Origin: Chitinophagaceae bacterium
GTDB lineage: Bacteria > Bacteroidota > Bacteroidia > Chitinophagales > Chitinophagaceae
DNA length: 64,000 bases
NCBI GenBank assembly: GCA_016720585.1
Contig: JADKKH010000006.1
Span: 124,001-188,000 of the forward strand
Direction: 5' to 3'
Of this stretch, positions 26,113 through 34,788 are shown one piece after another. How positions within the stretch are numbered: the stretch's first letter is position 1; each line of letters starts with the position of its first letter. The position numbers were made by a program, and so were the translations under genes. The notes beneath the pieces are model-generated. The model had not been told where the DNA came from and did no database searches. It worked only from the letters and a program-made list of their open reading frames with translations.

Positions 26113-29100
26113 TCAACCTTCCTTTCCATGGCATTGTTTATACTTTTTCCCGCTACCACAGGGGCAGGGGTCATTCCTTCCGATCTTTGGCCCCACTTTC
26201 ACGGGTTCATGTTTCACGGCCACCTCGGGTCCGCCGCCCGGTTCAAATTTGTCCTTTTCATTAGCTCCATATTCCTTGCCGGCTGCTTCCACATCATCTT
26301 TATTGGCCCGCATCTTACTCATGTCAGTTTTTTGCTGACGGCCTTCTTTCAGGGGTGCGTTTTCCTGCTGAATGGGTATAGATGATTGGCAGAGGAAGGA
26401 AACTATACCTTTATTGACCTCTGTATTCATATTACTGAACTGGTTATAAGCTTCCATCTTATAAATAACCAGTGGGTCTTTTTGTTCAAGATAAGCTGTC
26501 TGTACACTTTGTTTCAGATCATCCATGGCCCTCAGGTGTTCTTTCCAGGCATCATCAATAACGGCCAGCGTGATGGTTTTTTCCAGTGAACTGGTAAGTT
26601 CTTTTCCTTTTGAGCTCAGTGTTTTATCCAGGTTAGTTAACACACTCAGCGCTTTTCGTCCATCCGTAAAAGGAACCACTACGTTTTCAATATGGCTGCC
26701 CTGCGTCAGGCGGATATTCTTGAAAACAGGGATGGCCTGTTTCTGTAATTCTTCTTTATGCTGATTGTATCTTTCCGTGGCTTCTGCATAAAGATGATCA
26801 ATTAAACCATTGGCATCACCTTTCCGGAACTCTTCTTCATCGATTTTTGTATCCAGGCCAAAGTTGACGATACAGGCCATTTTGAATCCTTCCAGGTCTT
26901 CCTGTTCCCGGAAAGAATCAATCAGGCTTCCGGCTACAGCCGAGAAGGACGTATCAATATCCAGTGCAAGACGTTCACCGAATAAGGCATGCGTACGTTT
27001 TTCATAAACCGCATTGCGTTGTTTGTTCATCACATCATCATATTCTAGCAAGCGTTTACGGATACCGAAGTTATTTTCTTCCACTTTCTTTTGTGCCCGC
27101 TGAATGCTGTTGCTGATCATGCTGTGCTGTATCACATCCCCTTCTTTATACCCCAGTTTATCCATCAGCGATGCAATTCTTTCACTGCCGAACATTCTCA
27201 TCAGATCATCTTCCAGGGAAATATAGAATTGGGAAGAACCCGGATCACCCTGGCGGCCTGCGCGGCCTCTAAGCTGCCTGTCCACCCGACGGCTTTCATG
27301 TCTCTCGGTACCAATTATGGCAAGTCCGCCGGCATCTTTTACACCGGGTCCGAGTTTGATATCCGTACCACGACCAGCCATGTTGGTGGCAATCGTAACG
27401 GCACCGGCCAAGCCTGCTTCTACGATCACCTGTGCTTCCCGGGCATGTTGTTTTGCGTTTAATACATTATGTGGAATTTTTTTCTGTTGCAGCATACGGC
27501 CCAGCAGCTCACTCACTTCAACCGAGGTGGTACCTACCAGGCAGGGGCGACCTGCATTTCGTAAGGCTTCAATCTCATCAATAACCGCTTTATATTTTTC
27601 TCTTTTCGTTTTGTACACCAGGTCCTGTTTATCATTCCGGATCATATCGATATTGGTAGGAACCGTTACCACATCTAATTTATAAATGCTCCACAACTCA
27701 GCTGCTTCTGTTTCGGCAGTACCCGTCATGCCCGCCAATTTGTGATACATACGGAAGTAGTTCTGCAATGTGATCGTGGCATAGGTCTGTGTAGCCGCTT
27801 CAATCTTCACATTTTCTTTTGCTTCCAATGCCTGGTGCAATCCATCACTATAGCGGCGGCCTTCCATGATACGACCGGTTTGCTCATCCACAATCTTTAT
27901 AGCGCCATCAATGATCACATACTCCACATCTTTATCAAACATGGTATAAGCTTTCAATAATTGCTGAACCGTATGTATGCGGTCAGCCTTCTGTGCATAT
28001 TCATTCAGGATCGCTTCTTTCTGACGTAACTTTTCTTCTGCGGGCAAACTATTCTTTTCTACTTCGGCGAGTTGAACGCCGATATCCGGCAATACAAAGA
28101 ATTCCGTGTCTTCACCGGAACGGGTAATCATATTCAATCCTTTATCCGTCAGATCGACCGAGTTGTTTTTTTCATCGATCTGGAAGAGTAGTTCTTCATC
28201 TACAATATGCATATTACGCAGCTGATCCTGCAGGTAATAATTTTCTGCTTTCTGCATTTTCACCCGGATACCCGGTTCGCTTAAAAATTTAATTACAGGG
28301 CCATACTTGGGTAATCCGCGGTGTGCCCGGAATAAAAATAATCCACCCCCTTTCGGGTCATCATCTCCTTCTGCAATTCTTTTTTTGGCTTCATTCAGGC
28401 AGTTCCGGACGATACGTTCCTGCTCCTGTACCAATTGTTGTATCCTGGGTTTATGAATATGAAATTGCTGGTCATCGCCTTTGGGTACCGGCCCGGATAT
28501 AATCAGCGGGGTCCGGGCATCATCAATCAATACCGAGTCAACTTCATCCACCATGGCATAATGGTGTTTACGTTGTACCATTTCTTCCGGTGTGTGCACC
28601 ATGTTGTCACGGAGGTAGTCAAAACCAAATTCATTGTTTGTGCCATAGGTAATATCAGCGAGGTAAGCTTTTCTTCTTTCTTCCGTGTTGGGTTGATGTT
28701 TATCAATACAATCCACGGTTAATCCCAGCCATTCAAAAATAGTACCGTTCCATTCCTGGTCACGGCGGGCCAGGTAGTCATTCACTGTTACAATATGAAC
28801 CCCTTCGGAGGGCAAGGCATTCAGGTAAGCCGGCAAAGTGGAGACAAGTGTTTTTCCTTCGCCGGTAGCCATTTCAGAAATCTTGCCTTCGTGCAATACC
28901 ACACCACCGATAAGCTGTACATCATAATGCACCATGTTCCAGGTTACTTGTCCGCCACCGGCTACCCAGGTATTTTTGAAAACAGATTTGTCACCGGTAA
29001 TGGTGATGTAATCTTTTTGGATACTCAGGTCACGGTCCAATTGTGTCGCTGTTGCTACTATTTCTGTATTTTCTTTAAACCTCCGGGCCGTTTCTTTAAC

Positions 29101-29445
29101 TACAGCAAACGCTTCGGGAAGAATAGCTTCCAGAACCGTTTCAATTTCTTTATCACGGTCTTTCTTCAGTTTATCTACTTCCTGGTAAATAGCGTCCTTA
29201 CCCATCAGGTCGTTGAACGGAAGTTCTTCCGCAGCTGCATTTTTTTCAGCTATTTCCGCATCAATTTCTGCCAGGTGTTCTTTTATGCGTTGACGAAATT
29301 CCTGCGTCTTATTGCGAAGCTGATCATTATCCAGCGAATTATATGAGGCATAAAACCGGTTGATCTTTCCAACGTACGGTTCAATCTTTTTAACATCTTT
29401 CTCCGACTTGCTTCCGCCAAAAATTTTTGAAATAAAACCAAGCAT
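26113..29445 (-). CDS. secA: Preprotein translocase ATPase SecA
   Basis: The 1110-residue protein has NBD1 with Walker A in MATGEGKTLVSTLPAYL and the DEAD-like box DEVDSVLIDDARTPLI. NBD2 has GTTSVEVSELLGRML, TNMAGRGTDIKLG and RQLRGRAGRQGDPGSS. Helical scaffold and wing domains follow, and the extreme C-terminus is a zinc-binding SEC-C motif (GRNDPCPCGSGKKYKQCHG). It is longer than E. coli SecA because of insertions typical of Bacteroidota, such as a segment near 340-430. It drives preproteins through SecYEG. A perfect -7 element lies about 110 bp upstream and a terminator follows. Confidence 0.98.
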   Translation of the reverse strand: MLGFISKIFGGSKSEKDVKKIEPYVGKINRFYASYNSLDNDQLRNKTQEFRQRIKEHLAEIDAEIAEKNAAAEELPFNDLMGKDAIYQEVDKLKKDRDKEIETVLEAILPEAFAVVKETARRFKENTEIVATATQLDRDLSIQKDYITITGDKSVFKNTWVAGGGQVTWNMVHYDVQLIGGVVLHEGKISEMATGEGKTLVSTLPAYLNALPSEGVHIVTVNDYLARRDQEWNGTIFEWLGLTVDCIDKHQPNTEERRKAYLADITYGTNNEFGFDYLRDNMVHTPEEMVQRKHHYAMVDEVDSVLIDDARTPLIISGPVPKGDDQQFHIHKPRIQQLVQEQERIVRNCLNEAKKRIAEGDDDPKGGGLFLFRAHRGLPKYGPVIKFLSEPGIRVKMQKAENYYLQDQLRNMHIVDEELLFQIDEKNNSVDLTDKGLNMITRSGEDTEFFVLPDIGVQLAEVEKNSLPAEEKLRQKEAILNEYAQKADRIHTVQQLLKAYTMFDKDVEYVIIDGAIKIVDEQTGRIMEGRRYSDGLHQALEAKENVKIEAATQTYATITLQNYFRMYHKLAGMTGTAETEAAELWSIYKLDVVTVPTNIDMIRNDKQDLVYKTKREKYKAVIDEIEALRNAGRPCLVGTTSVEVSELLGRMLQQKKIPHNVLNAKQHAREAQVIVEAGLAGAVTIATNMAGRGTDIKLGPGVKDAGGLAIIGTERHESRRVDRQLRGRAGRQGDPGSSQFYISLEDDLMRMFGSERIASLMDKLGYKEGDVIQHSMISNSIQRAQKKVEENNFGIRKRLLEYDDVMNKQRNAVYEKRTHALFGERLALDIDTSFSAVAGSLIDSFREQEDLEGFKMACIVNFGLDTKIDEEEFRKGDANGLIDHLYAEATERYNQHKEELQKQAIPVFKNIRLTQGSHIENVVVPFTDGRKALSVLTNLDKTLSSKGKELTSSLEKTITLAVIDDAWKEHLRAMDDLKQSVQTAYLEQKDPLVIYKMEAYNQFSNMNTEVNKGIVSFLCQSSIPIQQENAPLKEGRQQKTDMSKMRANKDDVEAAGKEYGANEKDKFEPGGGPEVAVKHEPVKVGPKIGRNDPCPCGSGKKYKQCHGKEG

Positions 29446-29556
29446 TGGAAGGTTAATTAGTTTATTAGTTAATTTGGGTATTGGGTGGTCAAAAAGGGTG
29501 CTACGAACTATTTACAGGCCAATTTGACAGTACTTGCCCCGGTTTAACAGGGGCCG

Positions 29557-29565
29557 GCAAAGATA
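29557..29565 (-). promoter_or_regulatory. secA promoter -7 element
   Basis: The minus strand reads TATCTTTGC, a perfect TAnnTTTGC match, predicting a secA leader of about 105 nt. Confidence 0.55.
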
Positions 29566-29709
29566 AGTCTTAGTTTGCAGTTTGGTACCCTGACTTTCCG
29601 GGAAAAATCTATAAGATTTCAAATGGGCTTTGGTTGATGAAAACGGATAAGTTTTGAAGTTAGTTACAGTATCTTTCCGGTGTAACACTTCTTCAAGTTA
29701 ATTTTGAAA

Positions 29710-30402
29710 ATGAGCCAATTTTTTTCTCTTCTTTTTATTTTTTCTTCATTCTTTTTTTTCGCCTGTAATAATAAAGATGATACCGGTAAGACCGTGGACC
29801 CCGATGACCTCTACTTTGATTATAAAATAGCCGGAGAAGAAGGGAATGATACGATTACGATTTTGTTGCAATACCGGGTAGCGGGAATAGAGGGTGATGC
29901 CATCTCAATCAGCGAAATAGGTAAAGCTGAATTGGATGGAGAACCTGTACCGGAGGATAGTACGAAAATGTCGGGAAAATTTTACGAGATGTATAAACCG
30001 GTATCTGTATTTACAGGAAAGCATCATATTGTTTTCACCGATCATGATAAAAAGATCTACAAGGAAGCATTCGACTTTCAGCCATTTACTTTATTAACGC
30101 AGGTTGCAGATTCCTTACAGAGGGGCAAGCTTGTTTTTGAATTCGGGGGGCTGAAGCCGGAAGAGTCTATGACTGTCTTGATGACCGATACTTCTTTTAT
30201 TAATGAAGGCATTAGCCGGGTATATAAGGTACAGGGTGGCCGTCTGGAAATAACCCAAACTGAACTGGAAAGTCTTTCCAACGGACCCGTTCAGCTGGAG
30301 TTTATTAAAGAGCAGGAGCGGCCACTTAAAAATGGTACCGGGACGGGTGGAAGATTAATGATAATCTATCGTTTAAAGCGGGAATTTTTCCTGAAAAATT
30401 AG
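29710..30402 (+). CDS. Lipoprotein of unknown function
   Basis: The 230-residue product has a very hydrophobic phenylalanine-rich signal ending FFFFACNNKDD, with the lipidated Cys near 19. The mature part is beta-rich with no motif I can name. The start is the ATG at 29710; the open frame reaches a TTG two codons earlier. TATCTTTC at 29670-29677 is a likely -7 element. It stands between secA (divergent) and atpG (138 bp downstream). Confidence 0.65.
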   Translation: MSQFFSLLFIFSSFFFFACNNKDDTGKTVDPDDLYFDYKIAGEEGNDTITILLQYRVAGIEGDAISISEIGKAELDGEPVPEDSTKMSGKFYEMYKPVSVFTGKHHIVFTDHDKKIYKEAFDFQPFTLLTQVADSLQRGKLVFEFGGLKPEESMTVLMTDTSFINEGISRVYKVQGGRLEITQTELESLSNGPVQLEFIKEQERPLKNGTGTGGRLMIIYRLKREFFLKN

Positions 30403-30513
30403 TCTAAAGCAACAACGGCCCATCCGGCAAGCCAGGATTTTCCGGGGGATAACTTTACCGGGAAATAGGTTGTTTTATTTTCGCCCTGAAATGGAATTTT
30501 AGTCCCAACACCG

Positions 30514-30522
30514 TACTTTTGC
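30514..30522 (+). promoter_or_regulatory. atpG promoter -7 element
   Basis: TACTTTTGC matches TAnnTTTGC exactly and ends 18 nt before the atpG ATG. Confidence 0.6.
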
Positions 30523-30540
30523 CGCCAATTCGAAAAGGCT

Positions 30541-31425
30541 ATGGCAGGACAATTAAAAGAGGTTCGTAACCGCATCAAATCAGTACAAAGCACCCAGCAG
30601 ATCACCAAGGCCATGAAGATGGTGAGTGCTGCTAAACTTCGCCGGGCACAGGATGCCATTATTCAGATGCGCCCCTATGCACAGAAATTGCAGGAAATGC
30701 TCAGCAATATTGTGAGTAACAGCGAAGGTGGGGGTTCCGGTATGCCCCTGGCGACAGAACGTTCCATTGAAAAAGTTTTATTTATTGTTATCACGAGTGA
30801 CCGTGGACTGGCCGGGGCCTTTAATGCAAATACCATCAAACTTACCAAAGCGACTATTGCCGAAAAATATCCTGAACAGTTTCGGAAAGGCCATGTGACG
30901 ATCTGGAATATTGGAAAGAAGGGCTATGATCATTTTGTCAAAAACAATTACAAAGCAGACGCACAATTCAAGGATATTTTCCTGAACCTGACATTCGCAA
31001 ATGTGCAGAAAGCTTCGGTTGCAGCCCGGAAAGCTTTTGAAGAAAAACAATTTGATGTGGTAGAGTTGGTGTACAGTCAGTTTAAAAATGCAGGTACACA
31101 GCGTTTTGAAGTGGAACGATTTTTACCAGTCCCGAGAGTGGCCAAAAAAGCGGGTACTGCCAAAGCAGATTTTATTTATGACCCTACCAAAGAATTACTG
31201 ATTGCAGAACTAATGCCGAAGATCCTCAACACCCAATTATTTAAAGCTGTCCTGGATTCCAATGCATCTGAACATGGTGCGCGGATGACCGCCATGGACA
31301 AAGCCAGCGAAAATGCGAATGAATTACTCCGGTCGCTGAAAATATCTTACAACCGGGCAAGACAGGCGGCCATTACTACTGAATTGACTGAAATTGTGAG
31401 TGGTGCAGCAGCATTACAGGGGTAA
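30541..31425 (+). CDS. atpG: ATP synthase F1 gamma subunit
   Basis: The 294-residue protein has the AtpG ends that form the rotating coiled coil: N-terminal LKEVRNRIKSVQSTQQITKA with KMVSAAKLRRAQ, and C-terminal ARMTAMDKASENANELLRSL followed by YNRARQAAITTELTEIVSGA. The central Rossmann-like domain contains FIVITSDRGLAGAFNANTIK. It couples rotation of the c-ring to catalysis in F1. The other atp genes are not beside it: upstream is a lipoprotein gene and downstream scpB. Its own promoter fits this separation. Confidence 0.97.
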   Translation: MAGQLKEVRNRIKSVQSTQQITKAMKMVSAAKLRRAQDAIIQMRPYAQKLQEMLSNIVSNSEGGGSGMPLATERSIEKVLFIVITSDRGLAGAFNANTIKLTKATIAEKYPEQFRKGHVTIWNIGKKGYDHFVKNNYKADAQFKDIFLNLTFANVQKASVAARKAFEEKQFDVVELVYSQFKNAGTQRFEVERFLPVPRVAKKAGTAKADFIYDPTKELLIAELMPKILNTQLFKAVLDSNASEHGARMTAMDKASENANELLRSLKISYNRARQAAITTELTEIVSGAAALQG

Positions 31426-31430
31426 ATTTA

Positions 31431-31468
31431 GTTCAGAGTTCAGTTCAGAGTTCATAGTTCAGAGTTAG
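31431..31468. repeat. Short direct repeats of GTTCAGAGTTCA
   Basis: Just after atpG the word GTTCAGAGTT recurs about three times in 38 bp with small spacers. It is an AT/GA-rich low-complexity tract with no clear function. Confidence 0.5.
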
Positions 31469-31640
31469 TTGAGTTTACTGTACTGAAATTATCTTTAAAT
31501 TTCTCCGGTTTTCCCTAACAGAAACCAACAGGGATTCACCGGAAACTCCTTAATAATTGTGAATAATCTCTTTTGTACTGCTTGTGCCTGATAGTTAACT
31601 TGCTCTTTAATAATTTGACACATATGACCCTTTGACAAAT

Positions 31641-32357
31641 ATGACAACTTCTGATCTTATACCACATATTGAAGCGTTGATTTTTGCCAGCGAAAAGCCG
31701 TTAACTGCTGCCGAGATCACCGAACTGGTGAACAGTGCTTTGGATTTTCCGGAGGATAGAATCACTCTTGACAAGGTAGAATCCTGCCTGGAGGGGATCA
31801 CGGAAAAATACAGTGCCGAATTTTATCCTTTTGAAGTTAAAAAAAGTGGTGGTGGCTGGCAGTTCCTGACAAGGTCAGCCTTTCATAAAACCGTTGCTCA
31901 GCTTAACGGTGAGAAATTTCTCAAACGTTTGTCTGCTGCATCACTCGAAACATTGGCGATCATTGCCTATAAGCAACCCGTAACAAAAGGAGATATTGAA
32001 GCGATCCGTGGCGTGAGTTCGGATTATTCGGTACAAAAGTTGCTGGAAAAGGAACTGATCATCATTAGTGGCAGAAATGAAAAAGCACCCGGGCAACCTT
32101 TGCTGTATTCAACATCAAAGAATTTTATGGATTATTTCGGCATCAACTCTGCCGACGAATTGCCAAAAATAAAAGAAGTACTGGGAGAGCAATTAATAGA
32201 ACCTACTGTTATAAAAGAACCAACACCGGATGATGAAGAAAAGGCGGCTGGTGACGATGAGACCGAAGCATTCTTAGTAACTGACGGAGGAGAATTGATT
32301 GTGAACCTGCCAGCCGGACAGTCAGGTAATGAACCCGGTGAAGGGGAAGAAAGTTGA
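31641..32357 (+). CDS. scpB: Segregation and condensation protein B
   Basis: The 238-residue protein has the two winged-helix domains of ScpB: IPHIEALIFASEKPLTAAEI in the first, and ASLETLAIIAYKQPVTKGDI followed by VQKLLEKELIIISGR in the second. An acidic, disordered C-terminal tail of about 60 residues follows. With ScpA it closes the SMC ring for chromosome compaction and segregation; scpA is not adjacent. The start is the ATG at 31641; the frame extends three codons further to a TTG. Confidence 0.95.
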   Translation: MTTSDLIPHIEALIFASEKPLTAAEITELVNSALDFPEDRITLDKVESCLEGITEKYSAEFYPFEVKKSGGGWQFLTRSAFHKTVAQLNGEKFLKRLSAASLETLAIIAYKQPVTKGDIEAIRGVSSDYSVQKLLEKELIIISGRNEKAPGQPLLYSTSKNFMDYFGINSADELPKIKEVLGEQLIEPTVIKEPTPDDEEKAAGDDETEAFLVTDGGELIVNLPAGQSGNEPGEGEES

Positions 32358-32478
32358 TTATTTGAATTAATTTTTATCTATAGTGCCATTCCAACCAGGG
32401 ATGGCATTTGTGTTAAGGGTTAGCGGGGTTTGAAACCGGCAATGTAAGTGTGAAACGGTTTAAAACCCTGACACAGCT

Positions 32479-32487
32479 TATCTTCGC
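32479..32487 (+). promoter_or_regulatory. -7 element abutting lysA
   Basis: TATCTTCGC (one mismatch to TAnnTTTGC) ends 4 nt before the ATG at 32492. This implies a leaderless or nearly leaderless lysA mRNA and argues against the upstream GTG start at 32450. Confidence 0.45.
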
Positions 32488-32491
32488 AATT

Positions 32492-33739
32492 ATGCCGGAG
32501 CATTTATCCAACGAACAATTAATACATGCCGCCAACGAGTTTGGAACACCTTTGTATGTCTACCAAGCGGAAAAAATAAAAGAACAATATCAAAAACTGG
32601 CAAAGGCATTTTCGATCCTGGATACAAAATTTTTTTATGCCAGTAAGGCGCTGACCAATATCAACATTCTCCGGTATATAAAAGAGATCGGCGGAAATGT
32701 GGATTGTAGTTCCATCAACGAAGTAAAGCTGGCTTTGCATGCGGGGTTTGAACCACAAAAAATTCTGTATACATCGAATGGCATTGCCTTCAGTGAAATA
32801 GAAGAGGCTGTAACAGCTGGGGTTCATATTAATATTGACAGCCTTTCAAATTTAGAAAAGTTTGGAAAGAAGTATGGTCACAGTTATCCTGTAGGGATTC
32901 GAATAAGACCCAATATAATGGCTGGCGGGAATCTTAAAATTTCTACGGGACATGATACCAGTAAATTCGGAATCCCGGTCAGTCAGCTGGATAAGATCGA
33001 GGAAGTGGTAAAAGCGACGGGTTTATTTATCCGGACCTTACACATTCATACCGGTAGTGATATAAAGGATCCTGAAGTTTTTGTGAAAGGGATAGAAGTA
33101 TTGTTTGAACTCATTCCTCATTTTCCGGAGCTGGAAGTAATTGACCTGGGTGGTGGTTTCAAAGTACCGTATAAGCCCGGCGAAAAAGAAACGGATGTAG
33201 AACTCCTGGCCAAAAAAATAAAAGAGACGTTTGATAATCATCCTATGGCAGGCTATCCCGAAAAAACCGGGACAGGTAAAAAATTCCAGCTATGGTTTGA
33301 GCCGGGAAAGTTTTTAGTGAGTGCATGCGGTTATTTACTGGCACAGGTTACTGTAATTAAAGATACCGGCCCGATTGTATTTGCTGCTGTGGACAGTGGT
33401 TTAAATCACCTGGTACGTCCCATGATGTATGATGCCTATCATCATATTGAAAATATTTCAAATCCAGCCGGAGAACCAAAAGTTTATACAGTGACCGGAA
33501 ATATCTGCGAAACGGATACGTTTGCTGCAGACAGAAGTCTACCGGAGATCCGGGAAGGGGATTACCTCGCTTTTTACAATGCCGGTGCCTATGGTTTTGA
33601 AATGGCTTCCAATTATAATTCAAGATTCAAACCGGCAGAAGTCATGATAAAAAACAACCAGGCTTTACTGATTCGTAAACGAGATGAGTTTGATGATTTG
33701 CTGAACAACCAGGTTGAAATAACCGGATTCATTAATTAA
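32492..33739 (+). CDS. lysA: Diaminopimelate decarboxylase
   Basis: The 415-residue fold-III PLP enzyme has the cofactor lysine in FFYASKALTN near residue 50, HTGSDIKDPEVF, the glycine loop LGGGFKVPY, and the substrate-loop FEPGKFLVSACG. Near the C-terminus it has GNICETDTFAADR and AGAYGFEMASNYNSR. It decarboxylates meso-DAP to lysine. The ATG at 32492 starts the conserved N-terminus MPEHLSNEQL. Its stop overlaps the stop of the convergent DUF6263 gene inside the palindrome TTAATTAA (33732-33739). Confidence 0.95.
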   Translation: MPEHLSNEQLIHAANEFGTPLYVYQAEKIKEQYQKLAKAFSILDTKFFYASKALTNINILRYIKEIGGNVDCSSINEVKLALHAGFEPQKILYTSNGIAFSEIEEAVTAGVHINIDSLSNLEKFGKKYGHSYPVGIRIRPNIMAGGNLKISTGHDTSKFGIPVSQLDKIEEVVKATGLFIRTLHIHTGSDIKDPEVFVKGIEVLFELIPHFPELEVIDLGGGFKVPYKPGEKETDVELLAKKIKETFDNHPMAGYPEKTGTGKKFQLWFEPGKFLVSACGYLLAQVTVIKDTGPIVFAAVDSGLNHLVRPMMYDAYHHIENISNPAGEPKVYTVTGNICETDTFAADRSLPEIREGDYLAFYNAGAYGFEMASNYNSRFKPAEVMIKNNQALLIRKRDEFDDLLNNQVEITGFIN

Positions 33740-34613
33740 GTAAAACCGGCTTCACAGAAATTACCGTGGTAGTTTTAGACGTAACCGGCAATGTTCCAAA
33801 GGAGGCCTCGGTGTTTCCATTTGATTCGGTATTGATGGTCTTTTCCCGCATGATACCACTGATACGATCCAATATAATTTTCCCGGTTGACTTATTATTC
33901 ATCGTGGTGGTTGTTTCATTGCCCATCATTTCGGCTTTGGTTACCGTAACAGAATTTTCTGCAAAATCTACCACGATGGTGGAGTCATTAATATCTGAAA
34001 TTGCATACGCAGCATCAACTTTTCCTCCGTTTGCTTCATACGAAGAAGTCCAGGCATCACCTTTGCCTGCTTCGCTTTCTGGTAATATTTTAAAAAAGCT
34101 GGCTTTTCCTTTTTGCGGAGGTTGAACCAGGTCCATCACATCTTTCAGCATACTGGTAATGATGGCCATGCGGCTGTCTGATTCTGCAAGGGCCATTTTT
34201 TCCGGCATAGCTAACATCACATTACCGGCCGGGTCAAGGATGACATCATAAGTTTTGCCCAGCATATCTTTTATGGGTTTGCCGAATGGTCCGGAAAGGT
34301 CTTTTTCAATTTTGGAATCAAAAGTCATTTTCTGACCCATGCCATCAAATGCGAAAGCAATATGCTGTACCCGGTGGTTCAGGGTGTTGTTATCCTCCGT
34401 TGAATTGGTCACTTTAAAGGAATGATCACCGGTGGCATCAACCGTAAAATCAATGGCCTGCCCCATGGCCTGCTGGGAAATAGTGGATTTCGTTTTCAGG
34501 CTAACCTCCAGTGTTTGACCCTGTTGAAAAAGTAATTTACTGCTTACTTTTTGGGTAAAGGCAACACTGCTAATGGCAATCAGACAAGAAAGGGAAGTGA
34601 TAATTTTTTTCAT
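33732..34613 (-). CDS. Exported DUF6263-like protein
   Basis: The 293-residue product has a signal peptide (MKKIITSLSCLIAISSVAFT). Its beta-rich mature part fits the DUF6263 pattern: KLLFQQGQTLEVSLKTKSTI near the start, a central Thr/Ser-rich barrel-like region, and TGKIILDRISGIMREKTINT near the end. Function is unknown; periplasmic or outer-membrane-associated location is inferred. It converges on lysA with an 8-bp overlap of the 3' ends. Confidence 0.7.
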   Translation of the reverse strand: MKKIITSLSCLIAISSVAFTQKVSSKLLFQQGQTLEVSLKTKSTISQQAMGQAIDFTVDATGDHSFKVTNSTEDNNTLNHRVQHIAFAFDGMGQKMTFDSKIEKDLSGPFGKPIKDMLGKTYDVILDPAGNVMLAMPEKMALAESDSRMAIITSMLKDVMDLVQPPQKGKASFFKILPESEAGKGDAWTSSYEANGGKVDAAYAISDINDSTIVVDFAENSVTVTKAEMMGNETTTTMNNKSTGKIILDRISGIMREKTINTESNGNTEASFGTLPVTSKTTTVISVKPVLLN

Positions 34614-34788
34614 ATATGAAATTGTGAATAATCTTCAAAATTGACGATTCTTCTTCATAATCGTTGCAGAACCGGGAAAAATAATTGTTATAATGTACCC
34701 GTACTGCCAGTTAAAATCACCTGAACTTCCTATTTTTAATTCTCTTTTTTCACCTGCCTGTCGTCCGGCAGTCAAAAAACAATTTTTT

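Noticed and set aside
28795..29346. 183-codon plus-strand open frame
   Set aside because: Antisense to the start of secA, whose motifs are unambiguous.
31431..31468. Possible CRISPR-like or operator repeats after atpG
   Set aside because: Units are 10-12 bp, nearly contiguous and AT/GA-rich with no unique spacers; simple sequence is the better description.
34696..34738. TACCC near a TATTTTTA element upstream of the papain-like gene
   Set aside because: No GGGTA half-site and a spacing of 35 rather than 38-39 bp, so I do not count it among the box-type promoters.
34693..34788. Upstream ATG extension of the papain-like gene
   Set aside because: The extra 32 residues show no family-like sequence and a possible -7 element lies at 34731 within it.
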